This document shows positions 37,237 through 50,098 of a stretch of 64,000 bases of DNA, one piece after another. Under the pieces are notes generated by a model. It searched no databases and was not told where the DNA came from. It was given only the letters and a program-made list of their open reading frames with translations. The stretch comes from Apiosordaria backusii (lineage: Eukaryota; Ascomycota; Sordariomycetes; Sordariales; Lasiosphaeriaceae): the NCBI GenBank assembly GCA_030549205.1, contig JAUKTV010000011.1, positions 868,001 through 932,000 of the forward strand, in the 5' to 3' direction. A program made the translations under genes and the position numbers. The number at the start of each line of letters is the position of its first letter. Position 1 is the first letter of the stretch.

Positions 37237-37577
37237 ACTTACTGCCTTTTCGGTTTCTTTGGATGGGTTGGGTTGTTTTATGACTGAGTACCTAGTAGAC
37301 TTGAAATGGTTGGGTGAGGATACACCGCGGATAAAGTGTATTGTTCTATGAATTCAACGTCTGGGTGTGTGTTGTTGAGCAAGCCAGACCGCATGGCGTG
37401 CGCGGGTATCAAGAGTTTGTATGTTTATATTACAGGGGCGTTTTTTCCACCGAAGGAGGAGCAAAGCAATTCAAATACCATGCATCAATGCCTACTTTGC
37501 TGGACCTTCGGGCATTGTTTTGTAAAAACAGAGTCCAGCATCGCAAATTGGCCCTGAAAACAGCCTCAGACCCCCCT
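37237..37577. other. 341-bp convergent 3' interval
   Basis: Between the stop codons of V-ATPase subunit E and the convergent PIP-motif gene. It holds only 3' untranslated sequence. No repeat or ORF of interest was seen. Confidence 0.6.
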
Positions 37578-39527
37578 CTAAGGGGTCGATGGCACAGTCT
37601 TCTTTTTGATCATCCACCCACTCAAAGAAGTCTGCTTCATCACCGGCTTTTCTTCATCCTCTTCCTCAGCCTCCCCAATCCGAAAAACATTCCTCACCGG
37701 CTGCGGCCTCGTCCTCACCACCCTCAGGAGTTTTGCCTCGAAATCCTTCAGCTGCACTTTGGCCTCCCATTTCGACGAGTCCGAGGCTCCATTGTCTGTG
37801 ATTTGAGACCACATGTTTCTCAAGTGGTTGGCCAGCTTGTCCACCTCGGCGTTGAACTGCTTGTGGGCCTCGCTGTTTCTGGCATCTTCCTGTGGTGGGA
37901 TGCCATCGCCCACTGCGACACTGAGCATCTCTGACAGTGCTCGAAGGTCGTAAAAGTCGGTGTTGTGGCGATCAATGAGGAACTGCTCCGAGTGCTCCAG
38001 GTGGTCGAGGACGGACTGGATGCTGAAGGTGTCTTCTGGGCGTGAGCGGGCGCGCTGGGGCTCATTGAAGACGAAGACGAGGGCGAGGCGGCGGCGGAGT
38101 TCGATTAAGCCGGGATCTAGGAAGGGGAGGGCGGAGATGGCGAGGGAGCGGAGGGTTGGGGAGGGAGTGTGGGTGTAGAGGCTGTCGGCTACGTCTCCGC
38201 ACTGCAAAGGGGGAGGTTAGTTGACTAGGGGAAAGGGTAAGGAGGAGAGGGGGCTTACAAAACTGTTCCAGGCTTCCCAGGGGACGGCTTGGACTATGCG
38301 GGGGAGGCAGTCTTGGAAGTCTTTTGCTACGCCTGGGTCGTCGCGGACGATGTTGTCCATGCCTAGGCGGAGGAGGATGACCATGGCTTGGGTGAGGGAG
38401 GGGACGGATAGACCTGGGGCGGTTTCTGCTAGTATGCGCAGGACGGTGCGTAGGGGAGTCCAATCTCGTCCTGAATAGGGGTTGGATCTTGCCCAGTTGT
38501 CCTTGGTTTGTTGACCAGCTGGGGCGAGTGCGTCTTTTGAGGCGCCGAGTTCTTGGAACATCTGGGTGATTAGATCAGGATCCATGACCCGTCCAGCTTG
38601 CTCCGGACACACTCCAAGCAGTCTGAGATACTCTTCACGAAGCTTTCTAGACTTTTCGTGAAGTGTTTTATTGAGGACCCAGAGAAAGATATCATCAGGT
38701 AGGTCTCCCTGCTTGTTCTGAATGTAATAAGGCAATCCATCCTCAAACAGCTCCCGTCTGCCCTTCTCCGGGGCCAGAAGCGACCACACTCCTGTAGCAC
38801 TCGCTTCAGGAAACACTGCCCTCGCTGTGATAGAAGCACCGTCGTCCACCTGAGTCTCCTCCTCAAAGAAATACCACTCCTTCCTCTCATCTCCCGCCTC
38901 GTTTCTTTGAACGGCCAGAAGCGTCCTCCTCCGCTTGGCCTCATCACCACTGCTGTCTACATCGGACAGTACATCCGCCATGATATCCCGCATACTGACA
39001 TTTGCTCGGACGCTGAAAGAAGACTTGTCTCTTCTTGTTGGCGAAGCTTGAGCCATGAGGGCAGCAAGCCGCTGCTCACTCTCGTCCACTTTCTGGTCCG
39101 TCTCGGCATGTTTGAGCAGGGCTTTAATGTCATATTTATGCTTTGTGTTGATGGTGAGTGGTGACGAGTAGACCTCTACTGCCGTTCTCTTTGCCCTTGG
39201 TGTGGCAAGTAAAGCAGAAACAGGAGCCGGAGCTGCAGTGGGAAGAGCTGTGAACAGATCTGGAAACTCATCATCGTCTGAGTCGTCCGAGTCGTCGTCT
39301 TCGTCATCTGAGCCTTTGATTACTTCATTCCTATCTCTCACTTTTTTGATCGGCGGTGGTGAGGACGAGAGTGAGCGTAGAGCCGAAGGGGGTGATGGTG
39401 GGGGTGGGGATGGGGACTGTGGTGGTGGTGGTGCTGCTACTGGTGTCTCGGGTTCGGGTTGGCAGAGGCTTGATGAAGTCGTCGCTTGTGGCTTAAAGAA
39501 GCTTGTGATGTATCCGTTCTTCGACAT
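37578..39527 (-). CDS. Uncharacterised nuclear-like protein with N-terminal PIP-box-like motif
   Basis: Exons 39527-38259 and 38201-37578, with a 57-nt intron, give 630 aa from a clear ATG. The extreme N-terminus reads N-G-Y-I-T-S-F-F-K-P (residues 4-13). This matches a PCNA-interacting (PIP) box (Q-x2-I/L/M-x2-F-F), except that Asn replaces Gln. Next come a Pro/Ser-rich segment, a long Asp/Glu/Ser acidic tract (about 70-90), and then basic patches. From about residue 215 to 590 it looks helical and globular (for example L-P-Y-Y-I-Q-N-K-Q-G-D-L-P-D-D-I-F). A second F-F/I-K-K-K-rich end closes the protein. The layout suggests a chromatin or replication/repair factor. A distant relation to Smc5/6-associated Nse6/SLF2 (CANIN) proteins is my guess only. 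The gene is divergent from the flippase gene across 2.9 kb. Confidence 0.85.
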
Positions 39528-42419
39528 GACGAATCATGAGGTCGTTCTCTTTCTTGATTGGTCGAGTTCTTTCATAAGTATTTGAGATATTCGAGACGGT
39601 CTGAGGCGCCATTTGTTGGAAGTATGCCTTGGCGAGGCGCGTGAGAAGATGCGTTCACAGCATAATACGTCGTGTCTTTCACTTAAACTTGGCTTGGTAT
39701 TACACCTTGGTCCGTGCTCTTAGATCTTCAAAGAACTTGGGAACTGAAAAAAAAATCAAGACCCCGATATGTGCATACCGTGCTCCGTATTCAATCACCT
39801 TACCGTCTCGGAGGAAGCTATTCAAGAAATTGCGAGAAATACGAAAGGCTGAATATCAAACACATTGCCTCAGAGACGCTCTATGACCAAGTCACTTGAT
39901 TGGCCGAATGGAAAGTGAGAACTGCGTACCGCGAGATTGAGTCTGAAATGCTGCCGCCAGTTGGCACGGAGTTTCTTTGGGAATGTCTGCCTTTTCGGAC
40001 TTTCACCGTGTTCGGGGATAGAAAGGGGGCTGGGCCGCGATCTGGCATTATACCAGCTGGCTCGGTTAACTCCGTTTTTGACTGTACCGTCGTCACGGAC
40101 TTTTGAAACAATAGACTTGTCTTTTTGGGATGACTCTTTGCGTACGCAGTTACGAGGACTCGATACCCATATTCCAGGTCAAAAGACCCTTATCGATCCA
40201 CATTTAAGGCAGTTGGGCCTTGTCCAGATTGACATGAGCGGGATGTTGCGAAAGGCCACGCATAAGTTTCAGTGCTGACTTTTTCCTGGATTGTGATGAA
40301 ACGCCATCCAGAGATCATCGACAACGGAACCTTGATGTATCCAATCAACTGATTGGACTGAAGACTTTTGCGAGCGGCAGCAAAAGATTCCACCTTTCTG
40401 GGGCACAGTCGAAAGGAGTGGATGTCTCACCAGGCTTGTCCCATCATGATGAAATTCGGGAGCTAGTGATACAAGGCACTGCTTTTCTCACTTGCGACGA
40501 CATCTGCAGCTGACTATTCCTTATGGGAAGTGGCTGAGGGGATGATAATGGCGCCGAGCATGCCGTCAGACGGTGATAGATCCGATGGGTGAGGTGAGTG
40601 ACTACCTATTTATTTCAGGTCGGGCATGGCGGGGTTGAAGGAATCCTTCCATGTGCCATACGTAAGGTAGATAGCGTGGCGCTGGCAGTCTGATGATGCT
40701 GGGTTCGGTCCGTGTGGTTATCTGAAGCAGACACTGTTCGGTGTATTCATCGGGGCAGCCAGAATATCTGCGCTCTTTTGGAGTCCGATGTTTTCCCAAA
40801 TGGCCGATTTACAAGTCGGCGGCCAAGCCGTTGCGTTGCGGGTGTTAGATAAAAACCGCCAGGCGAGTTGTGCACGCCTTCTTGGCTAGCCGGGCATCTA
40901 GCGTCGCTTGTTATGCTTCGACGCTTCCATCATCCAGTAATTATTTTTGGCCGATCGAAGATGCAACGATGTCGGCACCCCGGGCTAAAGTCAAACTCCG
41001 AGATGGCATACTGTGCGGAGACCGAGACAAGCACGCCCCAGTTGCTTAGCAAGAAGTTCGAGATGGTTGTAAGAAAAGAGAAGACTGAAATACTATGTAG
41101 GTATGTGCTGGAATGCCCATGGCTCTTTGGCTTCTGCTCGCCTGACGCGGACACGCTTTTCGTGTGTTTCTTAAATTTCTGAAGCGCTCATACGGTCAAT
41201 GTCTCGCAGAGATCGTCAACCGCTCCGAGATGGCCCCAAATTGGAAGCCCTCCTCTGAGTCTCCGCTGCCCCACATTTGGAAGCTGTGGTTGAATTTACG
41301 AATCCACTTGGAGACGTTGCAGCACATGGAGGGCGGTGTTCACTGCCGAGCCCTTGTGCAAGATGTTGGTGATGGTTCATGATGATTCCTTTCTCTGTCT
41401 CTGGACGAGAGAGGCACATGTAACAATTTGATTCAATTGAAGTAAGTACATAGTAGCACAGACATATGCACCCCGTAAATTCATGCCGACAAAGAGTCCT
41501 CCAAAAGTCCCTCGAGATGAGATCATTGGGTCCGCCCCTACGGACTGGGGCCTGGCAGTTACACGTTGAACACCACGGCGCCTGGGGTAGGCTGAGGTGG
41601 AGTGTGCTGGGTGCCCCACATCTTGTGCCGCGACACCGTAAAATGAGAGCTTACGGACAGGGTTTGCTGACCAATTCAGGGACCCGAAGTCTAGCGGGAG
41701 CCCCCCGTTTTGCAGTGTGGCTTTCTGGGCTGGGAAGAACGCAGCGTGCAGCACCGCAATCCACAGCAATCCTGGAGCGTGTCCCCTTTTGGAGGAGGTC
41801 CAGTGTCGCCGAATTTTTTCTCCTTCTTTCCCTCCCGTTCATGCAGACCTTCCAGCAGCACATCTAGGATTTCCCTTGCGAGCTCGTCTGCGCTGGATCA
41901 TGGTTGTCAGTCCATCACTGACTGTAAAAACCGCGGCTCATCCGGTCCGCCACCTTACCAACTACGCCTAATACCGTTTCGCCCACGCGCATCAAAATCT
42001 CTCCCTACGCCCTGACCCGCGAGCCATCCCATCACGAACACGACCCATTGCTGGCACCGGTTCCAATCTCGGCCTGCGGTTCCCGAGCGCCCCGATTCTT
42101 TCTGTTCGCAATCGCCGTCGCAACTTGAATAGAAGAGTACAATTCTTTCACCGTACACACTTGGCTCACAAGGAGACGGACGGGCCGCTTGGCTTTCGAA
42201 ACAACAGCACGAGCCACACCTCAAAGGCGCTTTTTCCAGCTCCCGTCATCCTTTCTTTGGTCCCAGACTATTCAACCCGACGACACGTACACGAATCGAT
42301 CTATTTTTGGGTGCGTAGGCCGTATTGTCCCGGTGTCAAATCAGTGAACGGGGCGGATTGGGCCAGCCTGGCGAATACAACTGGGTTGATCGGGCACTGC
42401 CCGGAATTCCCTCCTCGAC
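39528..42419. promoter_or_regulatory. 2.9 kb divergent interval between the PIP-motif gene and the flippase gene
   Basis: Promoters and leaders of two outward-facing genes lie here. Short ORFs on both strands have no recognisable domain. The last 500 bp before the flippase ATG are mixed in composition and include several upstream ATGs, so the leader may be short or contain upstream frames. No repeats were noted. Confidence 0.4.
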
Positions 42420-45400
42420 ATGGCTTCTCCAATGGCAGAAGAGGGGAACGATAACCTGGGGCCGGAAATATCGATACACAGGACACGTTGGGCCACCCGG
42501 AAAATGACAGTGAAGAGCGGTTCGAAAAAGCGCCTCTCACTGATAGGCAGGAAACACAACCGAACCGCGTCGGAAAAGAAAGGAGCATCTGGAGGAGCTG
42601 ATTCGATACCATCGATACCACAGCCAGAAGAGGCTATTCCAGAGGAAGCCGAAACACAGAGCATAACAAGTGCGAACGAAGAGGGCGGCGCCGCCCTAAG
42701 ACAACTGTACTTTGGTCAACCGCTGCCGCGCGAGCTTCAAGATGAAGAGGGCAAGCCAGTTCGACAGTTTACGAGAAACAAGATCCGAACGGCCAAGTAC
42801 ACGCCATTATCCTTTATTCCTAAAAACCTCTTCTTCCAATTTCACAATGTTGCCAACATTTTTTTCCTGTTCTCAGTGATTTTAGTTGTAAGTAGCCCTT
42901 CCGTTGTTATTGACGGGCCAAACCCCCAGGTGTGGTCGTTAACATTCTCCCAGATTTTTCCTATTTTTGGTGGTGTTAACCCTGGGCTAAACGCCGTCCC
43001 CTTAATCTTTATTATTTGCGTCACCGCAGTCAAGGACGCCATCGAAGACTATCGACGGACGATCCTGGATAATGAGCTCAACAACGCCCCAGTTCATCGG
43101 TTACTGGGCGTCGAGAATGTAAATGTGGAGGAGGACAATGTTTCTCTTTGGCGGAGGATAAAAAAGGCGACATCGCGCCTTTTTGGTGCCCTGTGGCGCT
43201 CCATTGAGGGGTTGTGGAAGAAGGACGAGCACTCTGCCGAGGAGAAATCAAGAGCGACCGATCCGCGCATATCGATTGAGACCAGGACGACACCATGGGA
43301 GGCGGTTGGATCTCCCATGTCACGAAACTCGTTTGTCTCAGCACGAGAGGAAATCCAAATGACGCCGGTACCATCGCCTTTGCCACGAAATCATGACGAG
43401 GCTCCCAGCACCTCCACCGCTGTGGACAACGAGGGCCTCCTTCTTCAAGGACTCAAGGGTGACTTAATAAACCCAGACGTTCCGATCTCTGGTAAGGCCA
43501 GGTTTCACAAGGATGCTTGGAAGAGCTTGGTTGTGGGCGATTTCGTCCGTATTTACAACGACGACGAACTTCCGGCCGACATCATCATCCTCGCGACTTC
43601 GGATCCCGATGGGGCATGCTATGTTGAGACCAAGAATTTGGACGGTGAAACAAACTTGAAGGTCCGGTCCGCTCTCCGCTGCGGTCGCACTTTGAAGCAT
43701 GCTCGTGATTGCGAACGGGCTCGGTTCATGATCGATAGCGAGCCGCCACAGGCGAATCTCTACAAATACAGTGGTGCGATCAAATGGCAGCAAAAGGTCC
43801 CCTGGGATCCTAAGGGGAAACCCAGGGAGTTGTCAGAGCCTATCAGCATCGACAACATGCTCCTACGTGGATGCAATCTTCGAAATACTGAGTGGGCTCT
43901 CGGCATTGTCGCCTTCACGGGTCACGACACCAAAATCATGATGAATGCTGGTATCACGCCAAGTAAGCGGTCCCGCATCGCTCGCGAGTTGAACTTCAAC
44001 GTCATTTGCAACCTGGGTATTCTCGTGGTGATGTGTCTGGTGGCTGCTTTTGTGAACGGCGTTACCTGGGCAAAGGACGATGCTTCGCTCGCTTGGTTTG
44101 AATACGGCTCTATCGGCTCAACACCAGAACTGACGGGTTTCATCACATTCTGGGCTGCTGTCATTGTCTTCCAGAACTTGATTCCGATCTCCCTCTACAT
44201 TTCGCTTGAAATCGTGCGGACGCTCCAGGCCTACTTCATCTACAGCGACATTGGAATGTACTATGATAAGATCGATCAACCCTGCATTCCCAAATCCTGG
44301 AACATCTCAGACGATGTTGGACAGATCGAATACATCTTCTCGGACAAGACGGGCACGCTTACTCAAAACGTCATGGAGTTCAAGAAAGCCACGATCAATG
44401 GACAACCCTATGGTGAAGCTTACACAGAAGCACAGGCTGGCATGAACAAGCGACTGGGCATCGATGTTGAGCAAGAAGCAAAGATGATCAGGGCCGAGAT
44501 TGCTGCAGCCAAGGTGAGAGCCCTTGAGGGCCTTCGTGGGCTTCATGAGAACCCGTATCTGCATGACGAGGACTTGACTTTCATCGCCCCTGATTTCGTG
44601 GAGGATCTCGCCGGTAAGAACGGCATTGAGCAGCAAGAGGCCAACGCACACTTTATGCTGGCCCTTGCTCTCTGTCACACAGTCATTGCGGAGAAGGTGC
44701 CCGGCAACCCCCCGAAGATGGACTTTAAGGCCCAGTCTCCAGACGAGGCTGCGCTGGTGGCAACTGCTCGCGACATGGGTTTCACGGTGCTCGGCTCCGC
44801 CAATGATGGGATCAACCTCAATGTGATGGGCGAGGACAGGCATTACCCGGTTCTCAACACCATCGAATTCAACTCCAGCAGAAAGAGGATGAGTGCCATT
44901 GTGAGAATGCCCGACGGGAAGATCTTGTTGTTCTGTAAAGGTGCCGACAGCGTTATTTATGCCCGTCTCAAGAAGGGAGAGCAACAAGAGCTCCGCAAGG
45001 AAACCGCCAAGCATCTCGAAATGTTCGCCATCGAGGGTCTTCGCACGTTGTGCATTGCGCAAAAAGAGCTCTCGGAGGAAGAATATCGTGAGTGGCGAAA
45101 AGAGCACGATCTTGCGGCTACAGCGTTGGAAAACCGCGAGGACAGGCTTGAAGAGGTTGCTGATAAGATCGAGCGCGACCTGACCCTGTTGGGCGGCACG
45201 GCCATTGAAGACAGACTTCAAGACGGTGTTCCTGACACTATTGCGCTCCTGGGCGATGCTGGAATCAAGCTCTGGGTCCTGACTGGTGACAAGGTCGAAA
45301 CGGCCATCAATATCGGTTTCTCCTGCAATCTGTTGCACAACGATATGGATCTTCTCCGAATCCAGGTCAACGAGGATGAGAGTGGCATGTCTTCCGAGGA

Positions 45401-47162
45401 GGACTATCTGGCGCACGCCGAAGAACAACTCGACAACGGGCTGGCCAAGTTCCAAATGACAGGAAGTGACGAAGAGCTTAAGAGCGCCAAGAAGGACCAC
45501 GAACCCCCTGCCGCTACTCACGGCCTCGTTATCGACGGTTTCACGCTCCGCTGGGTGCTGAGCGATGCCTTGAAGCAGAAGTTCCTGCTCTTGTGCAAGC
45601 AGTGCAAGTCGGTTCTCTGCTGCCGTGTCAGTCCCGCCCAAAAAGCCGCTGTGGTTGCCATGGTGAAGAACGGCCTCGATGTCATGACGCTCTCGATTGG
45701 TGATGGTGCCAATGATGTGGCCATGATCCAGGAAGCCGACGTCGGTGTCGGTATCGCTGGTGTTGAAGGCCGCCAAGCCGTGATGTCTTCAGATTATGCC
45801 ATTGGACAGTTCCGCTTCTTGCAAAGACTTGTCCTCGTTCACGGTCGTTGGTCCTACCGGCGCTTGGCAGAGTCGATTAGTAACTTCTTCTACAAGAACA
45901 TGATTTGGACCTTTGCCATTTTCTGGTTCCAAATCTTCTGCAACTTCGACATCGCCTACATTTACGAGTACACCTATATCCTAATGTTCAACCTCTTCTT
46001 TACGTCGGTGCCGGTCATCCTCATGGGTGTGTTGGACCAGGACGTAACGGACGCGGTTTCGCTGGCGGTGCCTCAACTTTACCGACGTGGCATTGAGCGC
46101 AAGGAATGGACACAGACGAAATTTTGGTGAGTACCATCTGTTTTTTGCAGGTCCCATCAGAATAATAACTAACACAACTGTTCTAGGGCATACATGGTTG
46201 ATGGTGTCTACCAGTCCGCCGCCTGCTTCTTCATTCCATTCGTCTTTGTCACCCTGACGGCCACAGCAGCCGGGAACGGATTGGATATTGCAGAGCGCAC
46301 ACGTCTGGGATGCTACATTGCCCACCCGGCCGTCTTCACGATCAATGCCTACATTCTCATCAATACCTACCGATGGGACTGGCTGACATTGCTTGCCATA
46401 GTAATCAGCGACGTCTTCATCTTCTTCTGGACTGGAGTGTATACGGCTAGTACCTACGCTGTCACGTTTTACCAAGCCGCCCCTCAGGTCTACCAGGAGC
46501 TGACCTTCTGGATGTGCTTCATTGTCACGCCAGCTATTTGCTTGCTTCCGCGCCTTGTGGTCAAATGCATCCAGAAGCAGACGTTCCCTTACGATGTGGA
46601 CATCATTCGGGAGCAAGCCAAGCAGGGCTTGTTCGATGATCCCCAAGCTGTCGCTGCGGCGGCTGCTGCATCCGAGGGTCTTGGAAGCACCTCTACGGGC
46701 TCTTCAGCCTCCTCGGGCAAGATGTCAGGCAGAAGCCGCAGGTCCAAGCATGCTCAATATGCCAGCGTGGACGAAGATAGGCGGCCTATCTATCCTCCCT
46801 CCATTGCAGCCACGCACAACACACGCGCACAGAACGGCAGCGATGGTACCAATTATATCATGCAAAACCGGCAGTCCATGGACCTTCCAGAAGCCGAGCC
46901 GGTGGAGAGCATCCAAAGAGAAACAACAGGACCTGGCAGGCCCTCAATAGACCGTGCCAGGCCGTCATATGACCGAGTGAGGCGGTCCGTGGATCGGGTC
47001 CGTCCCAGCTTCGAGGCCAGTAACGACTTCACCTCGGCGGCACGGCTCAGTAGGATCGAGTCTAGCCATTCGGCTCAAGGGCTCCCAGGGCAGAGAAGGT
47101 TCAACCTGACGACAGTTAGGAAACGGGGATTATCGGCATTTTCCAAGCAGAGCATCGAATGA
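42420..47162 (+). CDS. DNF1: P4-type ATPase phospholipid flippase, Dnf1-like
   Basis: Moves aminophospholipids or phosphatidylcholine to the cytosolic leaflet of plasma membrane and endosomes, together with a Cdc50-family subunit. It is needed for polarised growth and vesicle traffic. Exons 42420-42887, 42954-46126 and 46187-47162 give 1538 aa. The first intron is a 66-nt stopless one, and reading through it would add 22 residues between TM1 and TM2. In order: a basic/Ser-rich N-tail, the actuator motif D-G-E-T-N (about 386), P-I-S-L in TM4 (about 568), the phosphorylated Asp620 in D-K-T-G-T-L-T, the G-D-G-A-N-D hinge motif (about 1073), and the C-terminal six-span bundle. A Ser/Arg-rich tail after the last span carries three near-repeats of D-R-x-R-x-S. 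The start is the first ATG of the frame. Class assignment to Dnf1/2 rests on overall similarity. Confidence 0.96.
42888..42953 (+). other. In-frame, stopless 66-nt intron in the flippase gene
   Basis: Starts gtaagt and ends ctcccag, with a branch-like gttaac about 10 nt before the acceptor. The length is divisible by three and no stop occurs in frame. Its translation would interrupt a conserved TM1-loop junction with 22 residues unlike the family. Removing it joins I-L-V directly to I-F-P-I-F-G-G. Confidence 0.85.
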
Positions 47163-48142
47163 TTTTCTGCTGTTGTGAGAAGAAAGAGAGCGTTTGACTT
47201 TTGGACCCCTTTTTTTGAAATTCGACTGTATATTATATTGGTTTTTGGGATGGTGGCGCGCGTTTGTTGCAGGGCGACACAACGCTTGTCGTCCCCCTCT
47301 ATTCTCCGCCACACTCTCGATTCAACCTCTGTGGTGGTGTCTGAATTTTCTTCTTTTTCCTTTTTGTTCTTGATATCCCGGATGTTTTTGCCATGCAGCC
47401 AGTGAGGTGCTGCGTGGCGCATCCATCGCGCCGTTAGAACATGAAGATGGGTAGGGTTGAAAAGGAGTGGGGAAGGGTTGGAAGGGAGTGGCTTTTGAAG
47501 GAGGGAGGTTTGGAGGTTGTAGTTGAACAAAGTCTTGACCTTGTGGTTTTGGTCAAGACAAAGTACTCTCCTTTTTTGCGAGACAAGAGGCCTTTTTATT
47601 GTTTGCTGTTTTCTCTCTGAGATTAATGAAGCCGGCGTTTGGATGGTGCATTTGCAAAGTTTGGAGTTTGAACTATTGGAGAGGGGAGGTGCTTGTGTGG
47701 AGGAGGGGAGGTGGGCTCGAAGATGGCACAAACACACACACACACACATACACAACTCAACTGCGCTGTATAGAGATAGTCGGAGAGTAAATTTTGCATA
47801 CATCCCTTATTATCAATGTTAGCGAGAGCTTCCTCTCTATAAAATTAGCTTGTATATTTTAGCAGTCGTGAGATTACTTTTGTATATCTGTCTATAATGT
47901 CTTCTTTTTGGTCGCTCTCACAACTGATCGGTAGTCAGGGGGTCACTGCCAAGACCAGCCCCTGCCAAGATGCCACGACCCGCAAAAAAGTGGTGTGAGG
48001 TCAGGAACAACCAAGCATCGCGTCCCACGTTGAAGCAATGTCCTTGCTTGTACTTCCTCTCCCTACAAACTTGTCGCGACAACAGCAACAACGCTTTCAA
48101 GCAGTGTCGGAATAGGTCAATTGCAGTTGAGAATCAACAGCA
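47163..48142 (+). promoter_or_regulatory. Interval between the flippase and aldehyde dehydrogenase genes
   Basis: About 1 kb between two genes on the same strand. The first part is T-rich 3' untranslated sequence of the flippase gene. A CA-dinucleotide run lies at about 47,730-47,755. The last few hundred bases are the promoter and leader of the aldehyde dehydrogenase gene. No gene was seen. Confidence 0.5.
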
Positions 48143-50098
48143 ATGGCGGCGACACTGATGGAAGCTCCAAGGAGCTTGCTTATCCAGCTGCGCCTAGCTC
48201 TGCAAGAGAAAACGTAAGCAAACGAAGCTACGCCTGGCGCAAAGGAGGTTGTTAAGCATTCTTAGGTCTCTTGATATCCCCGAGTCCGCCTGGTCAATTG
48301 TCTGGTCTGGCGTCGCTCTGTTCGCCGTCTGGTATATTGCTCTTCGAGAGAATGACAAGCCTATCCTCTACAAAGTCCCGTCGCCGAAGGTCCCCGAGAA
48401 TGCCGAGATCCTCGAGCAGCCAGCTATCAAGGTGCGCAGACTGTTACCACAGCTTTCGTGAGGATGTCAAATGACTGACCCCCCTTTCAAACAGGTCTCT
48501 GGATCAACCGCCGTCCAATGCTATGCGCCTGCAACAGGCCAGTTCCTCGGTTTCGTCAACCCTTCCTCCCCGAACGCTATCGACCGTGCCATCGAGCAGG
48601 CAAAGGCTGCGCAGACAACATGGGCCACCACCTCGTTCCGCGAGCGCCGTGCTGTGCTTAGAACCATGCTCCAACACGTTCTCGACAACCAAGAAGAAAT
48701 CTGCCGCGTTGCCTGTCTCGACAGCGGCAAGTCTATGGTCGACGCTCAACTAGGTGAAATCCTCGTCACAGCCGAAAAGCTCGAATGGACCATCAAGCAC
48801 GGAGAAAAGGCCCTCCGCCCCTCCCGCCGCCCTACCAACCTTCTCATGAGCTACAAGCGCAACACTGTCTACCACGAACCCCTCGGTGTCGTTGCCGCGC
48901 TAGTCAGCTGGAATTATCCCTTCCACAACTTCATCGGCCCCGTCATCAGCGCCCTCTTCTCCGGCAACGGCATTGTGGTCAAGGTCTCTGAGCAAACCGC
49001 CTGGTCCTCGGGTTACTTCGCCTCCATCGCCCGCGGCGCCCTCGTCGCCCACGGGCACAACCCGTCTTTAATCCAAACAGTAGTCTGCTGGCCGCAAACC
49101 GCCTCTCATCTCACCTCCCACCCAGGCATCTCCCACATAACTTTCATCGGCTCCCGCCCCGTCTGCCACAAAGTCGCCGCCTCCGCCGCGAAAGCGCTCA
49201 TCCCAGTGGTAGCAGAACTAGGAGGAAAAGACGCCTCCATCATCCTTGACAGCGTCCCCAACCGTGACCTCCCCCGCGTGGTCGAGACCCTTTTGCGTGG
49301 ATCCTTCCAAGCAGCAGGTCAAAATTGCATCGGTATCGAGCGCATCATTGCCGCCCCTGGAATCTACGATAAACTCGTTTCCCTTCTTGAACCCCGAGTC
49401 AAGGCTCTGAGGTTAGGTCAAGACAAAGACGTCGGGGCAATGATCTCCGACTCGAGTTTCTCCCGTCTGGAGGGGTTGATCGCAGAAGCGGTGGAAAAGG
49501 GAGCTAGACTCTTGGCAGGGGGCAAGCAGTATATTCATCCTGATCACCCCAAGGGTCACTATTTCACTCCCACCCTCCTTGTCGACGTAACGCCCGAAAT
49601 GGCGATAGCAAATGAAGAATGCTTCGCCCCCGTCATGACACTTATGCGCGCGCCCTCTCCGGACGTGGATGATATCCTGTCCGTGGCGAACGCACCAGAC
49701 TTTGGACTGGGGAGTTCAGTCTTTGGCGCTGAGTCCGATCCAAGGATTCCGGTTATTGTGAAAAAGATCAAGGCGGGGATGATCGCGGTTAACGACTTTG
49801 GCGCTACGTATGCGGTGCAGCTTCCCTTTGGAGGGGTGGCGGGGAGTGGGTACGGGAGGTTTGCCGGGGAGGAAGGGTTGAGGGGGTTGTGCAATACGAA
49901 GGCGGTGTGCGAGGATCGGTTTGGGGGGTGGTGGTGGTTGGGGGGGTGAGGACGAGTATTCCGCCTGCGATGAGGTATCCTGTCCATGATCAGGAGAGGA
50001 GCTGGAGGTTTGCTAGAGGGGTGGTGGAGATGGGGTATGGGCTTGGGTGGGGGAGGAAACTAACCAAAGGGTTGGGGGGGATATTGGGGAATGCGTAG
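48143..50098 (+). CDS. MSC7: Aldehyde dehydrogenase, Msc7-like, membrane-anchored, with apparent 3' frameshift
   Basis: An NAD(P)-dependent aldehyde dehydrogenase related to yeast Msc7. Its natural substrate is unknown. Exons 48143-48213, 48266-48431 and 48495 onward have introns of 52 and 63 nt. The tiny first exon supplies the ATG, since the long frame alone has none. One membrane span lies near residues 31-50. The catalytic core shows W-N-Y-P-F, the general base Glu320 in A-E-L-G-G, and the nucleophile Cys357 in G-Q-N-C-I-G. The literal frame stops at 49947-49949 after 563 aa. The family C-terminus (R-T-S-I-P-P-A-M-R-Y-P-V, then a segment ending at the stop at 50096-50098) continues in another frame. 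The shift lies at a G-rich stretch (49922-49946), where one G is missing or two are extra. The core enzyme is intact; only the last 50 residues are affected. Confidence 0.92.

Noticed and set aside
44307..45776. 489-codon open frame antisense to the flippase gene
   Set aside because: It lies opposite a highly conserved coding exon. Its openness is explained by the codon bias of the sense gene, and it shows no domain or ATG context of its own.
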